From the NCBI GenBank assembly GCA_026391675.1, contig JAPLDQ010000021.1, positions 1 to 64,000 on the forward strand: a stretch of 64,000 nucleotides of DNA. Direction: 5' to 3'. The notes beneath the pieces are model-generated. The model had not been told where the DNA came from, made no database searches, and was given only the letters and a program-made list of their open reading frames with translations. The DNA comes from Bacteroidota bacterium (lineage in GTDB: Bacteria > Bacteroidota > Bacteroidia > Bacteroidales > JACABE01). Shown here one piece after another: positions 44,473 to 53,396 of the stretch. Numbering within the stretch: the first letter of the stretch is position 1; each line of letters opens with the position of its first letter. Position numbers and translations under genes: made by a program.

Positions 44473-44480
44473 TACCTTTG
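44473..44480 (+). promoter_or_regulatory. Probable -7 element of ychF
   Basis: TACCTTTG matches TAnnTTTG and lies 19 bp before the ychF ATG at 44500, giving a leader of about 13 nt. Confidence 0.55.
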
Positions 44481-44499
44481 CAGCACAAAATCAGAAATT

Positions 44500-45597
44500 A
44501 TGGCATTAAAATGTGGTATTATTGGTTTGACCAATATCGGAAAAACAACCTTATTTAATTGTATCTCTAATACAAAAGCAGAAACAACCAGTTTTGCATA
44601 TAGTACTAATAAATCAAACATGGGAGTAGCCAGTGTTCCTGATATGCGTTTGTTGGAACTTGATAAGTTAATCAAAGCTGAGAAAGTTATTCCTGTTACA
44701 ATAGATATCGTTGATATTCCGGGCCTAGCCAAAGGTGCCAATCAGGGAGAAGGCGTTGGTAATGCTTTTCTTGCTGATATCCGCCAGACAGATGCTATAA
44801 TTCATGTGTTGCGTTGTTTTGATAACGAAAATCTGCCTCATGTGGAAGGTTCTGTAAATCCGGTGCGTGATAAGGAAATTGTTGATCTGGAATTACAGGT
44901 GAAAGATCTTGAACTGATTGAACGCAAGATACAGCGTACAGAAAAAGCTGCCAAAGCAGGGGATAAGGATGCCAAGCATGGTATTGATGTACTGACAAAA
45001 TATAAAAACCACCTGGAGAATTTTCAGAATGTTCGAACAATGGAAATATCGGAAGAGGATAAGAAATGGGTGACCGATATGTTTTTGTTGACCGACAAAC
45101 CTGTTATGTATATTTGTAATGTTGATGAAGCTTCGGCAATTAAAGGAAATAAATATGTTGATAGTTTCAAAGAAGCGGTTAAAGACGAAAATGCCGAAGT
45201 ATTGGTAATTGCAGCAGCGTTGGAAGCTGATATTGCAGCGCTGGATACAGAGGAAGACCGACTGGCTTTTTTGCAGGATTATGGATTAACTGAACCCGGT
45301 GTTAATAAATTAATCCGTTCGGCTTACCGTTTATTGAATTTAATTTCATTTTTTACTGTTGGTGGCAAAGAAAACCGTGCCTGGACCATACGTAAGGGTA
45401 TGACTGCACCTCAGGCTGCAGGTGCTATCCATAGTGATCTGGAAAGAGGATTTATCCGTGCTGAAGTCATTAAATATGACGATATGATAAAATATGCTAC
45501 AGAAGCCAAAGTAAAGGAAGCAGGCAAATTAGCTGTGGAAGGCAAATCTTATATAGTATGCGATGGAGATATATTGCATATCAGGTTTAATGTGTAA
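44500..45597 (+). CDS. ychF: Redox-regulated ATPase YchF/OLA1
   Basis: The 365-residue protein has an OBG-type G domain: 'GIIGLTNIGKTTLFNCISNT' (G1), 'VTIDIVDIPGLAKGANQGEG' (G3) and 'YICNVDEASA' (the N-x-x-E variant of G4 that favours ATP). It ends with the TGS domain: 'FFTVGGKENRAWTIRKGMTA', 'DLERGFIRAEVIKYDDM'. YchF binds ribosomes and is linked to oxidative-stress responses. Full length and conserved. It ends 10 bp from the convergent membrane protein gene. Confidence 0.97.
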   Translation: MALKCGIIGLTNIGKTTLFNCISNTKAETTSFAYSTNKSNMGVASVPDMRLLELDKLIKAEKVIPVTIDIVDIPGLAKGANQGEGVGNAFLADIRQTDAIIHVLRCFDNENLPHVEGSVNPVRDKEIVDLELQVKDLELIERKIQRTEKAAKAGDKDAKHGIDVLTKYKNHLENFQNVRTMEISEEDKKWVTDMFLLTDKPVMYICNVDEASAIKGNKYVDSFKEAVKDENAEVLVIAAALEADIAALDTEEDRLAFLQDYGLTEPGVNKLIRSAYRLLNLISFFTVGGKENRAWTIRKGMTAPQAAGAIHSDLERGFIRAEVIKYDDMIKYATEAKVKEAGKLAVEGKSYIVCDGDILHIRFNV

Positions 45598-45607
45598 GGA
45601 AAGGAAT

Positions 45608-46999
45608 TTATTTTCTTATATAAACTGAATAATATATTTCCCGGCTGTTTTCATTAACCTTTAAGTTGAGAAGATTTTCTAAAGATTTATTATTATCAAG
45701 GTCAGCTTTATTAATTTTCAGTTCAAATTCAGCAAACCAATTTTCCCAGATTACTATATCACCGAATTGTAATTGTTTGATATTGTCTTTGTTAAGTTCT
45801 TCCCATTTTAAATAATCAAAAAAATCAATATTAAATACTTCACATAAATAGGGGTGAGAACAAACAATGCGATGGCCGGTACCGAAAGTAGTTATTACAA
45901 AATTTGCTGATTTTACAGCCAGTTGCTGATCACGGCTTAACATCATATCTCTTTTCCAGTTTATGGCAGCAGGATTAGATGTAAATGGGAAAATAACAAT
46001 ATACAGCACAAATATTAGTTGAACTGATATTTTAATTTTTTTCTTATTCATAAGAAGTTCTTCTGTAATAAAGTTAAACCCATACAATGATATGACTGCT
46101 ATTATCGGCATTACTCCAATCAGGACCCTGTGTAACCCCATTGAATTAAAAATACCAAAATACCAAAACAATGTATGTGAAATAAAGAAGCACATAAAAC
46201 TGCATAATACTAATATTGATATTTCGGTTGTTATGTTCTTTTTAAGCGTTTTGTAGATTATGCTGATAACACCAGCCCAGAACAGAAGATAAATCGGGAT
46301 TCCTGTTACATAAATCATTTGTACAAAAAAATGAGTCAGGTTGCCACTACCATAAGGACTCCCAATATTAGCATACGGAATTTTATTAAGAACCCATAAA
46401 AAGTCATGATAAACAAAAAAACCTGCAATTGAATATACGAGATGACCAGATAAAAGCAATGGAAGAAACTTCCATTGTTTTATAAATAATAAGAATAAAG
46501 AAAATACACCCAATACGATAAGTCCTTCTGATCTGACAAATGGAAGGAATGAAATAAGAATACAACTAGCTATAAATTTTTTTTTGATTGATAAATAGAT
46601 GCCAATTATTAAAAATAAAGCAAATAAAGGCTCTGTTAAACCAGAAAATGTAAGTATATAGTAAAGTGGAGCAAACATCATAATAACAGCAACAATAATT
46701 GCATTTTTTATTTTTAATAACTCAGCACTTCTGTATGTAAAGAAAATACAAAAAACAGAAACGATTGCATTAAATATTTTTATTCCGGAAAAACCAAATT
46801 GAGCAAATGGGCAACTTAATAAAACAAAAACTGGTTTTGACCAATGGTTAAAAAAAAGTTCAGGATGAATTGGGGCGTATCTTGCATATAAATAATGTGT
46901 AATGCTGTCACTGGAATCACCGGTACCGTTAAAAAATACTATAGTAAGAACTGCAATGATTATATAAATGAATAATAACAGATTAATTGGTTTTTTCAT
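45608..46999 (-). CDS. Polytopic membrane protein, GT-C glycosyltransferase-like
   Basis: The 463-residue protein has about ten membrane segments followed by a soluble C-terminal domain of about 100 residues. The first loop 'GTGDSSDSITHYLYARYAPI' contains acidic residues in the position of the catalytic/metal site of GT-C mannosyltransferases (PMT/GT39-like). 'GLTEPLFALFLIIGIYLSIK' and 'FLPFVRSEGLIVLGVF' are also typical. It probably uses a lipid-phosphate sugar in envelope glycan synthesis. The donor and acceptor are unknown. A stand-alone gene on the minus strand. Confidence 0.65.
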   Translation of the reverse strand: MKKPINLLLFIYIIIAVLTIVFFNGTGDSSDSITHYLYARYAPIHPELFFNHWSKPVFVLLSCPFAQFGFSGIKIFNAIVSVFCIFFTYRSAELLKIKNAIIVAVIMMFAPLYYILTFSGLTEPLFALFLIIGIYLSIKKKFIASCILISFLPFVRSEGLIVLGVFSLFLLFIKQWKFLPLLLSGHLVYSIAGFFVYHDFLWVLNKIPYANIGSPYGSGNLTHFFVQMIYVTGIPIYLLFWAGVISIIYKTLKKNITTEISILVLCSFMCFFISHTLFWYFGIFNSMGLHRVLIGVMPIIAVISLYGFNFITEELLMNKKKIKISVQLIFVLYIVIFPFTSNPAAINWKRDMMLSRDQQLAVKSANFVITTFGTGHRIVCSHPYLCEVFNIDFFDYLKWEELNKDNIKQLQFGDIVIWENWFAEFELKINKADLDNNKSLENLLNLKVNENSREIYYSVYIRK

Positions 47000-47141
47000 A
47001 AATATCTGATTGATTTGTATTTGTTAATTGTACCCCTAATGTTTTTTATATGATATATTTTACATTTCATTATTTATATATAGGAAAATTAATTAAAACA
47101 CAATTTTTATAAAGCTGTTTTTTAATAAAACAATAGGAATA

Positions 47142-47996
47142 TTAATGGTGTAATCTAAATCTTATTGGTAAAAGAACACCACTCCGGTAAGGTTTTCCTT
47201 CTCTCTTAGCAGGGATCCAATCAGGCATCATACCGACAATTCTTAAAGCTTCTTCATTAAACCCGCCTGATAACCCTTTTACAATTGCTATCTTAGATAA
47301 TTTACCATCTATTTCGACTACAAAACGAACATATACGGTTCCTTGTATACCTTTTTCGGATGCAGAAAAAGGATAAATCATATTCTTGTCAATAAATTTC
47401 CATAATTCTTTATCTCCACCAGGGAAATCACTATTGAATTTTCTTGGTTTCCCATAATCATTATTCATTATTCTTGAGAAACAAAAATTATTTAATCTGT
47501 TAAAATACCATTCATCTTTTGTTGAGAAAACCCAGATAGCACAAAAGAAAGGTTCATCAGGAACATTTGTTTCAAAGAATCTGATATATAAATCCTTATA
47601 TTGAAAATCTTCGATACAGCTGTCAATCGAAAAAAAACTATTTTCTTTACAAAATTCTTTTTGGAAACTTTTTTTTAATGCTCTATAAACCAAAGAATCG
47701 CTGATAATAAAATTTATAATATTTTTATTGCAATTCTCATTTTGTAATGTAAATATGGCGTCAATTATGATGGAAGGAGATTGTTGTTTATGTATCCATT
47801 TTTTTTCAGTTTTATTGTCTTTTTCCCAGTTTTTATTTGATAAAAATTTATCAATTCCTTTTTTTGATTCCGTTTGTAGATTTAACAACTCGTCAAAACT
47901 GAGGTTTTGTGAAAAAATAAGACTATTATTCACGAATAGAATTAAGGAAAATACTAAGATTGTCAGCTTCAAAAAGTATCTTGATTTTAGTTTCAT
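47142..47996 (-). CDS. Secreted protein with TonB C-terminal domain (paralogue 1)
   Basis: The 284-residue protein has a signal peptide (1-29, ending SLIFSQ), a variable region of about 150 residues beginning 'LSFDELLNLQTESKKGID', and a TonB C-terminal domain (about 190-284). The latter includes 'FPGGDKELWKFIDKNMIYPF', 'QGTVYVRFVVEIDGKLSKIA' and 'MMPDWIPAKREGKPYRSGVL'. TonB normally has an uncleaved N-terminal helix and a Pro-rich linker. Both are missing here, so classical ExbB-ExbD coupling is doubtful. It is 22 bp downstream of its paralogue at 48019. Confidence 0.75.
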   Translation of the reverse strand: MKLKSRYFLKLTILVFSLILFVNNSLIFSQNLSFDELLNLQTESKKGIDKFLSNKNWEKDNKTEKKWIHKQQSPSIIIDAIFTLQNENCNKNIINFIISDSLVYRALKKSFQKEFCKENSFFSIDSCIEDFQYKDLYIRFFETNVPDEPFFCAIWVFSTKDEWYFNRLNNFCFSRIMNNDYGKPRKFNSDFPGGDKELWKFIDKNMIYPFSASEKGIQGTVYVRFVVEIDGKLSKIAIVKGLSGGFNEEALRIVGMMPDWIPAKREGKPYRSGVLLPIRFRLHH

Positions 47997-48018
47997 TTAA
48001 TTTTTTGTATAAATTATT

Positions 48019-48999
48019 TTATCTTGTAATAACAGGAGCATGCATATCTATTCCTGAAAATTTGGAGTATTCATTAATCATAAAGAATATTCCCATAATC
48101 AGTTCAACCCTTATTGGTTTATTGTTTTCGGTGGCTGGTCTCCAGCGGGGCATTATTTTTAAAGCTTTTTCTATTTCTTCATGATATCCCCATTCATCTA
48201 TAAAATAATTATTGTTAGATGTAACAGTACCATCTTTTTCAACAATAAAACTGAAATACCAACTGCCTCCGTAGGGATTTTTATTATGTCTGGCTTTAAG
48301 AGGTATTTTAATATTGTTCTCCATAAATTTAATTCTGGCAACATCTCCTCCCGGAAATTCAGGAAGGCTTATTTTTCTACTGGTATCACTTTGTTTTGCA
48401 AATAAAGTTTCTTTATCATCTTCAAAAGCATAAAACCAATCTAATCTTATTGGTTTTGAAACGGTATCAATTTCAAGTTTTTTAAGGCAGAATTTGTTTA
48501 ATTCTCCAAAATACCAACCGTCTTTATTTGAAAAGATCCAGCAGGAATAAGGAAGATCGTTTATTTCCTTATTTATATAAAATCTTACAAATAAATCTTT
48601 AAAATAAAAATCATAAATTATGCTGTTGTCGGGATAATTGATTTTTTTATTACTTAATGATAGCTTGCCGGCATCATTCTTTAATTCATTAAATAACATT
48701 GAATCATTAAATTTATAATAAAGAATAGCGTTGTTACAATTAAAGTCACGATAAACAAAAAGAGAATTATAAACAGATGAAGAGGAACTATCATTATATT
48801 CCCAAAGATAATCCAAGGCTGTATTGATTTGCCATTTTTTTTCTTTTAAAAATTTGGAAACATTATTTTTAGTCTCTTTTTGAAGTTTTATCAATTCATC
48901 AAAACTGAGATTTTGTGAAAAACAATTATTGGTAATAAATAATAAAAATAAGCCGAAATAAATAATTTTCGGCTTAAAAATTTGGTGAAATATGCGCAT
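48019..48999 (-). CDS. Secreted protein with TonB C-terminal domain (paralogue 2)
   Basis: The 326-residue protein starts with a signal peptide ending 'TNNCFSQ'. The opening 'LSFDELIKLQKETKNNVSKF' is shared with paralogue 1, so the two arose by tandem duplication. The TonB C-terminal part includes 'LPEFPGGDVARIKFMENNIK', 'WYFSFIVEKDGTVTSNNNYF' and 'MPRWRPATENNKPIRVELIM'. About 20-25 residues, 'NEYSKFSGIDMHAPVITR', extend beyond the usual domain end. It is co-directional with paralogue 1 and 6 bp after the rubrerythrin-like gene. Confidence 0.72.
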   Translation of the reverse strand: MRIFHQIFKPKIIYFGLFLLFITNNCFSQNLSFDELIKLQKETKNNVSKFLKEKKWQINTALDYLWEYNDSSSSSVYNSLFVYRDFNCNNAILYYKFNDSMLFNELKNDAGKLSLSNKKINYPDNSIIYDFYFKDLFVRFYINKEINDLPYSCWIFSNKDGWYFGELNKFCLKKLEIDTVSKPIRLDWFYAFEDDKETLFAKQSDTSRKISLPEFPGGDVARIKFMENNIKIPLKARHNKNPYGGSWYFSFIVEKDGTVTSNNNYFIDEWGYHEEIEKALKIMPRWRPATENNKPIRVELIMGIFFMINEYSKFSGIDMHAPVITR

Positions 49000-49005
49000 A
49001 AAATT

Positions 49006-49461
49006 TTAATTTTCCCTTAATATATGCTCATCATATTCAATTTCGAAGCTGAGCTTGTGCTTGGATTCTTCTGCGGCAAGGGCAAGGAAAATATTTTTCA
49101 GATTATCATTTGGGGCTCTTTCGGCCAGTTTGGTGTATAATTTATAAGCTGCTTTCTCCTTTTTCATGGCATAAACCAGGGCTTCAGCATAAGTCATAGT
49201 AGGAGAGGGGCTTACATTCAGCGTATAGTCACTGATTTTTAAATCAGTCACCGATTCTGCTTTCATATCAAATAACCCATTTTCCTTAATTTCCATCAAT
49301 CTTTTTTTATGATTGATTTCTTCCCTGGCAAAATCGGTAAATACTGTTTTTACATCAGATGATGATGCATTTTCTGCTAATTTGGTATATAAGTCAACAG
49401 CAGCCTGCTCTTCGTTAATAGCGAAATCTAAAATGTCGTTAATATTTTCAAATTCTTTCAT
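49006..49461 (-). CDS. Rubrerythrin/ferritin-like diiron protein
   Basis: The 151-residue protein is made of two similar halves. In the first, 'DFAINEEQAAVDLYTKLAEN' is followed by 'FAREEINHKKRLMEI'; in the second, 'YAMKKEKAAYKLYTKLAERA' is followed by 'LAAEESKHKLSFEIEYDEH'. The E-x-x-H pairs are those of a diiron four-helix bundle. The C-terminal rubredoxin domain of true rubrerythrin is absent. These proteins scavenge peroxide or handle iron. The gene lies between the TonB-domain pair and the flavin/Fe-S complex genes and may form an anaerobe oxidative-stress function. Confidence 0.85.
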   Translation of the reverse strand: MKEFENINDILDFAINEEQAAVDLYTKLAENASSSDVKTVFTDFAREEINHKKRLMEIKENGLFDMKAESVTDLKISDYTLNVSPSPTMTYAEALVYAMKKEKAAYKLYTKLAERAPNDNLKNIFLALAAEESKHKLSFEIEYDEHILREN

Positions 49462-49534
49462 ATTCTATTTTCTGTTTTTCAGGATTAAACAATTATTTGT
49501 TTTTTATTAAATGGTAATCGATTAATATAAAAGT

Positions 49535-49603
49535 ACTTAGAGTACTTAAAGTACTTAGAATACTTAGAGCTTTAAAAAGTGTCTTTGTGCCTTAGTGGCA
49601 AAA
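49535..49603. repeat. AGTACTT direct repeats and CCTTAGTGGC element
   Basis: AGTACTTAGAGTACTTAAAGTACTTAGAATACTTAGA (given in parts: AGTACTTAG, AGTACTTAA, AGTACTTAG) runs at 49534-49570, a 9-10 bp tandem repeat. It is followed at 49577-49603 by GTGTCTTTGTGCCTTAGTGG, the reverse complement of the GCCACTAAGG family. This is just downstream of the large complex subunit gene. Confidence 0.65.
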
Positions 49604-49604
49604 A

Positions 49605-52600
49605 TTAAAATTTATCTTCAAAATAATCATCAAAGTATTTTACTACATTATCGCAGGCATGATAGAATAAAGCCTGATAATTATTATCTTCAGTTTCAAT
49701 GAAACGGAATTTTCCTCTTTCTTCGGTTTCAAATTCCGGTAATAATGATATGGCTTCCATCATTACATCATTAACATCGGTTGTTGTTTTAACACCTAAT
49801 TTCTTAAGCAAAGCAAACAATTGCATATATGAATCTTCTGCTAACGGAGAAACTAAATTTTGATTCACCTTCTGAATGTGGCGTTGTGTATTGGTGAAAT
49901 GTCCGCCAATTTCGAATGGTAATGATGCCGGTAAAACAAGGTCAGCCAATTGGGCAGTTTCAGTCATGAAATAATCCTGAACAACGCCAAATCCACCTTT
50001 TGATGCCACTTCACGTATGTTTTCCTTATCAATTGCGCAACCAATTGGATCCTCACCAAAAATGAACACATTCTTTATCTTACCTTCACGTAATAATCTT
50101 TCCTGATCGCTGGTATAAGTTGTAGATAATTTACTTACTCCCCATATTTTTTCCATTTTCTTGATAAATGCCTTGTTATCCACTTCCTGATATCCAACAC
50201 CAAACTTAGGATAAGCGCCCATGTCAAATAATCCCTGAGAATTATTCTTGGTTTTTAATGCAATTAAACCATTGGATGTTTTTCCCAGTTTACCGGTAAT
50301 CATTGTTAAATTATATAATTCTGTGGACGCAGGTGCTGAGATTTCCTTTTCTGAAAACAACAGTATGGCATTCATTTGTTCATTATAATCATTGGCACAA
50401 CTGGCAATCTGTTCAGCAGTAATACCGGATAATTTAACTAAACCATCAAAATTTTCTTTTAATAATTTATCTTTATATGTTTCAAAATCAGAACAATTAT
50501 CTTTAATAAATAAAGCATTATACAATTTGTTTTTTACAAGGTAATGATTTACAGCTTTGATAAAATAATAGTAAGAATCAACTTTTATTACTTTGTCAAC
50601 TTTGTGTGCCATGGAATTATTTTCCAGTGTAGTAAGCACTTCAACTTCTATTTTCTTGGTAAAACGTGTATTACTAACCATATAGCCAACCACAGGATTG
50701 TCGTTGTTGATTTCTGAACCAAACAAATATATTTTACTTGCGCCTGCAATCTGACTAAATGGTGCATTATCAAAAGAAGTATTGATAAGATGAGCACCTC
50801 TCTTCATATAATGCATACTGGCAACATTGTTTGTTTTTGCACCGGCTCTGGCTAATTTCTGTATCAGATACATTTCTTCGTTGGTTAAACGGGCACCGGC
50901 AAAGAAAGCATTTTCGTCAGCATCTACACTTCTAATTTTATGTAAGATATAATCGTAAGCTTGATTAAAACTGATTTCTTCAAATTTTCCATCAGTTTTT
51001 AAGAGTGGTCTGGTAATCCGTTTTTTATCATTCAGATACTGGTAACCGAATTTGGCATATTTACAGATATTTCCGTCAGTATTTACTTCTCTATTGGCTC
51101 CGGTAACTTTCATTACAAATCCATTTTTATGATGAACTGTAATACTGCAACCGACAGAACAATAATTGCAAATGGTTTCAAAAGTATCGGCTTTTACAGG
51201 ACCTGGTTTAAAGTAAACATTTTCTGTAATGGCACCGGTTGGGCAGGTAGATATACACATTCCGCAGCTTTCGCAGCTTGTATCCTGCAGATTGTTTCCT
51301 AAACTTGGAGCAACATAGGTTTTAAATCCGCGTTCAACAAGACCAAGCGCATTTGCACCCACCACTTCCTTACAAATACGGACACATCTTGAACACAAAA
51401 TACATTTGTTATTGTCAATTTCAATAAAAGGATGCATGAAATTTACCTGATGTTCGTTGAATTCACCTTCAAAGTGTTTCTGTTCAGCATTATATTCTGT
51501 GGAATATTTCTTTAAATCACAGCTGAAATATTCTGTACAGCCACATTCAAGGCAACGGTTGACTTCATGTTTAGCAATTTCTTCGTTTTTATAGCCTAAT
51601 TCAACTTCGTTAAAGTTAATACGGTTTTTAGGATTGAGTGTAGGCATTTCTTCGCGCAATTGTTTTGGAAAACTATTTACATAATCTTCTTTTAATTGTG
51701 TTTTAAAATTTTCCTTTTTGCTTAAAAACTCTTTTTTAGCAGGTTCTACAGGCAATCCCATCATATACTGATGACACGACAATGCGGCAACTTTTGCCTG
51801 AGCTATGGCCTGAATTAGCGTAGCAGGACCAGTAACACCATCACCGGCTGCAAATATCGATTTTACGCCAGTTTGTAAGGTAGCACTGTTACAATCCAGG
51901 TCGCCCCATTTGTTTATTTTAACTTCACCTTTATCAACGTAGCTGTTTATATCTTCTAAAAATCCGGCTTCAGTTTTCTGCCCAATTGCAGCCAATACAT
52001 AATCTAATTTAAGTTCAAATTCAGAACCATCAACAGGAACAGGTCTTCTTCTTCCTGAAGCATCAGGTTCACCCAATTCCATTTTAATGCAAGTCATGGT
52101 TTTTAACTTGCCTTTTTTATCTTTTGTTATTTTGGTAGGATTACAAAGGAATAAATATTCAACACCTTCCAGTTTGGATTCATGAATTTCGATAGGATTG
52201 GCTGGCATTTCGTTTTCTGTACGACGGTAAACCACATACACTTTATTAGCACCACAGCGTATAGATGTTCTGCAACAATCCATGGCTGTATTTCCTCCAC
52301 CAACAACAGCAACAGTTTTACCGGCAAAATTATATTTTTGTCCGGTAATTTCCATTTTTTTCAAAAAATCAATGCCTGAGAATACATTTTCAGCATCATC
52401 ACCTTCGCAACCAACTGTTGTTCCTTTTTGAGAACCAATGGTTAGTATTGTAGCATCATATTTTTCTTTCAGCGTTTTGTAGCTGAGATTGCCTCCTAAA
52501 TTTTTGTTATAAAAAATATTTACGCCCAATTCAGTAATATTATCCACTTCGCTTTGCAATAAATCATTGGGTAAACGGTATTCAGGAATGCCATACCTTA

Positions 52601-53303
52601 ACCATCCACCTGCCTTAGGTGCAGCTTCATAAATATCAACCTGATGACCTTCAATCTGCAGAAAATAAGCAGCAGATAAACCACCGGGACCGGCGCCAAT
52701 GACAGCCACTTTTTTCTTTGTACTTTTCTTAATTTCAGGAATAAATTTGGTTGTAGATTCCAGATCTATATCAGATGCAAAACGCTTTAAATAATCAATA
52801 CCTACACCTGTGCCTTCATCGAGTAAATTTCTGCGACAAGCCACTTCACAGGGGCGTACACAAACTCTTCCGCAAATAGCAGGCAAAGGATTAACTTCTT
52901 TAATTAATGCAACAGCATCATTATATAAGCCTTTTTCTATCAATGAAATATAACCCTGTACATCAACACCGGCAGGACAAGTTTGCTTGCATGGACCGGC
53001 ACAATCAGCATAGTGATTGCTTAACAACAAATCCAGTGCTGTTTTGCGGGCTTTATACACTTTATCATTGTCGGTAGTAATTACCATTCCTTCCCTGACT
53101 CTTGTAGAACAGGAAGGTTGTAAGCCCTTTAAGCCTTCTACTTCCACAACACAAACATAACATGATGTGTAGGGCTCAATACGCGGATCATTGCAGAGCG
53201 TAGGAATATGGATCTTATTTCTGTTTGCTACATCTAAAATAGATTCGTTGGGATCTGCCTTGATAATGTTGCCGTTTAAAACGATATTTATGCTATTACT
53301 CAT
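49605..53303 (-). CDS. Large NuoG/GltD/molybdopterin-fold subunit, StnC-like
   Basis: The 1232-residue protein has these parts. Residues 1-85 form a [2Fe-2S] domain with C37, C48, C51, C65. At 100-160 is a Cys-rich Fer4_20 region. At 195-515 is a GltD/NfnB-like domain (FAD GAGPGG 203-208, NAD(P) GGGNTA 335-340). Two [4Fe-4S] motifs lie at C634-C644 and C677-C687. From 710 is a molybdopterin-oxidoreductase fold with C712, C715, C719, C747 and FDH-like 'NNSQGLFDMG'. The Cys/Sec active-site motif is missing at 824-836 (TNNVASMHYMKRG), so formate oxidation is unlikely. With the next two genes it forms a set matching the Stn-type bifurcating transhydrogenase. Confidence 0.8.
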   Translation of the reverse strand: MSNSINIVLNGNIIKADPNESILDVANRNKIHIPTLCNDPRIEPYTSCYVCVVEVEGLKGLQPSCSTRVREGMVITTDNDKVYKARKTALDLLLSNHYADCAGPCKQTCPAGVDVQGYISLIEKGLYNDAVALIKEVNPLPAICGRVCVRPCEVACRRNLLDEGTGVGIDYLKRFASDIDLESTTKFIPEIKKSTKKKVAVIGAGPGGLSAAYFLQIEGHQVDIYEAAPKAGGWLRYGIPEYRLPNDLLQSEVDNITELGVNIFYNKNLGGNLSYKTLKEKYDATILTIGSQKGTTVGCEGDDAENVFSGIDFLKKMEITGQKYNFAGKTVAVVGGGNTAMDCCRTSIRCGANKVYVVYRRTENEMPANPIEIHESKLEGVEYLFLCNPTKITKDKKGKLKTMTCIKMELGEPDASGRRRPVPVDGSEFELKLDYVLAAIGQKTEAGFLEDINSYVDKGEVKINKWGDLDCNSATLQTGVKSIFAAGDGVTGPATLIQAIAQAKVAALSCHQYMMGLPVEPAKKEFLSKKENFKTQLKEDYVNSFPKQLREEMPTLNPKNRINFNEVELGYKNEEIAKHEVNRCLECGCTEYFSCDLKKYSTEYNAEQKHFEGEFNEHQVNFMHPFIEIDNNKCILCSRCVRICKEVVGANALGLVERGFKTYVAPSLGNNLQDTSCESCGMCISTCPTGAITENVYFKPGPVKADTFETICNYCSVGCSITVHHKNGFVMKVTGANREVNTDGNICKYAKFGYQYLNDKKRITRPLLKTDGKFEEISFNQAYDYILHKIRSVDADENAFFAGARLTNEEMYLIQKLARAGAKTNNVASMHYMKRGAHLINTSFDNAPFSQIAGASKIYLFGSEINNDNPVVGYMVSNTRFTKKIEVEVLTTLENNSMAHKVDKVIKVDSYYYFIKAVNHYLVKNKLYNALFIKDNCSDFETYKDKLLKENFDGLVKLSGITAEQIASCANDYNEQMNAILLFSEKEISAPASTELYNLTMITGKLGKTSNGLIALKTKNNSQGLFDMGAYPKFGVGYQEVDNKAFIKKMEKIWGVSKLSTTYTSDQERLLREGKIKNVFIFGEDPIGCAIDKENIREVASKGGFGVVQDYFMTETAQLADLVLPASLPFEIGGHFTNTQRHIQKVNQNLVSPLAEDSYMQLFALLKKLGVKTTTDVNDVMMEAISLLPEFETEERGKFRFIETEDNNYQALFYHACDNVVKYFDDYFEDKF

Positions 53304-53319
53304 ATTGGGATGATATTTG

Positions 53320-53396
53320 GTCGTTAGTTATTAGTTATTAAGTTACTAAGTTATTGGTTAAAACTGATATTGTTCCTAATTCCTAATTAATTTTAA
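53320..53396. repeat. Heptamer repeats between subunit genes
   Basis: GTTAGTTATTAGTTATTAAG and TCCTAATTCCTAATT blocks fill the 93-bp gap between the two large subunit genes. They belong to the same vocabulary as the arrays at 136-254 and 28690-28720. No gene. Confidence 0.6.
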
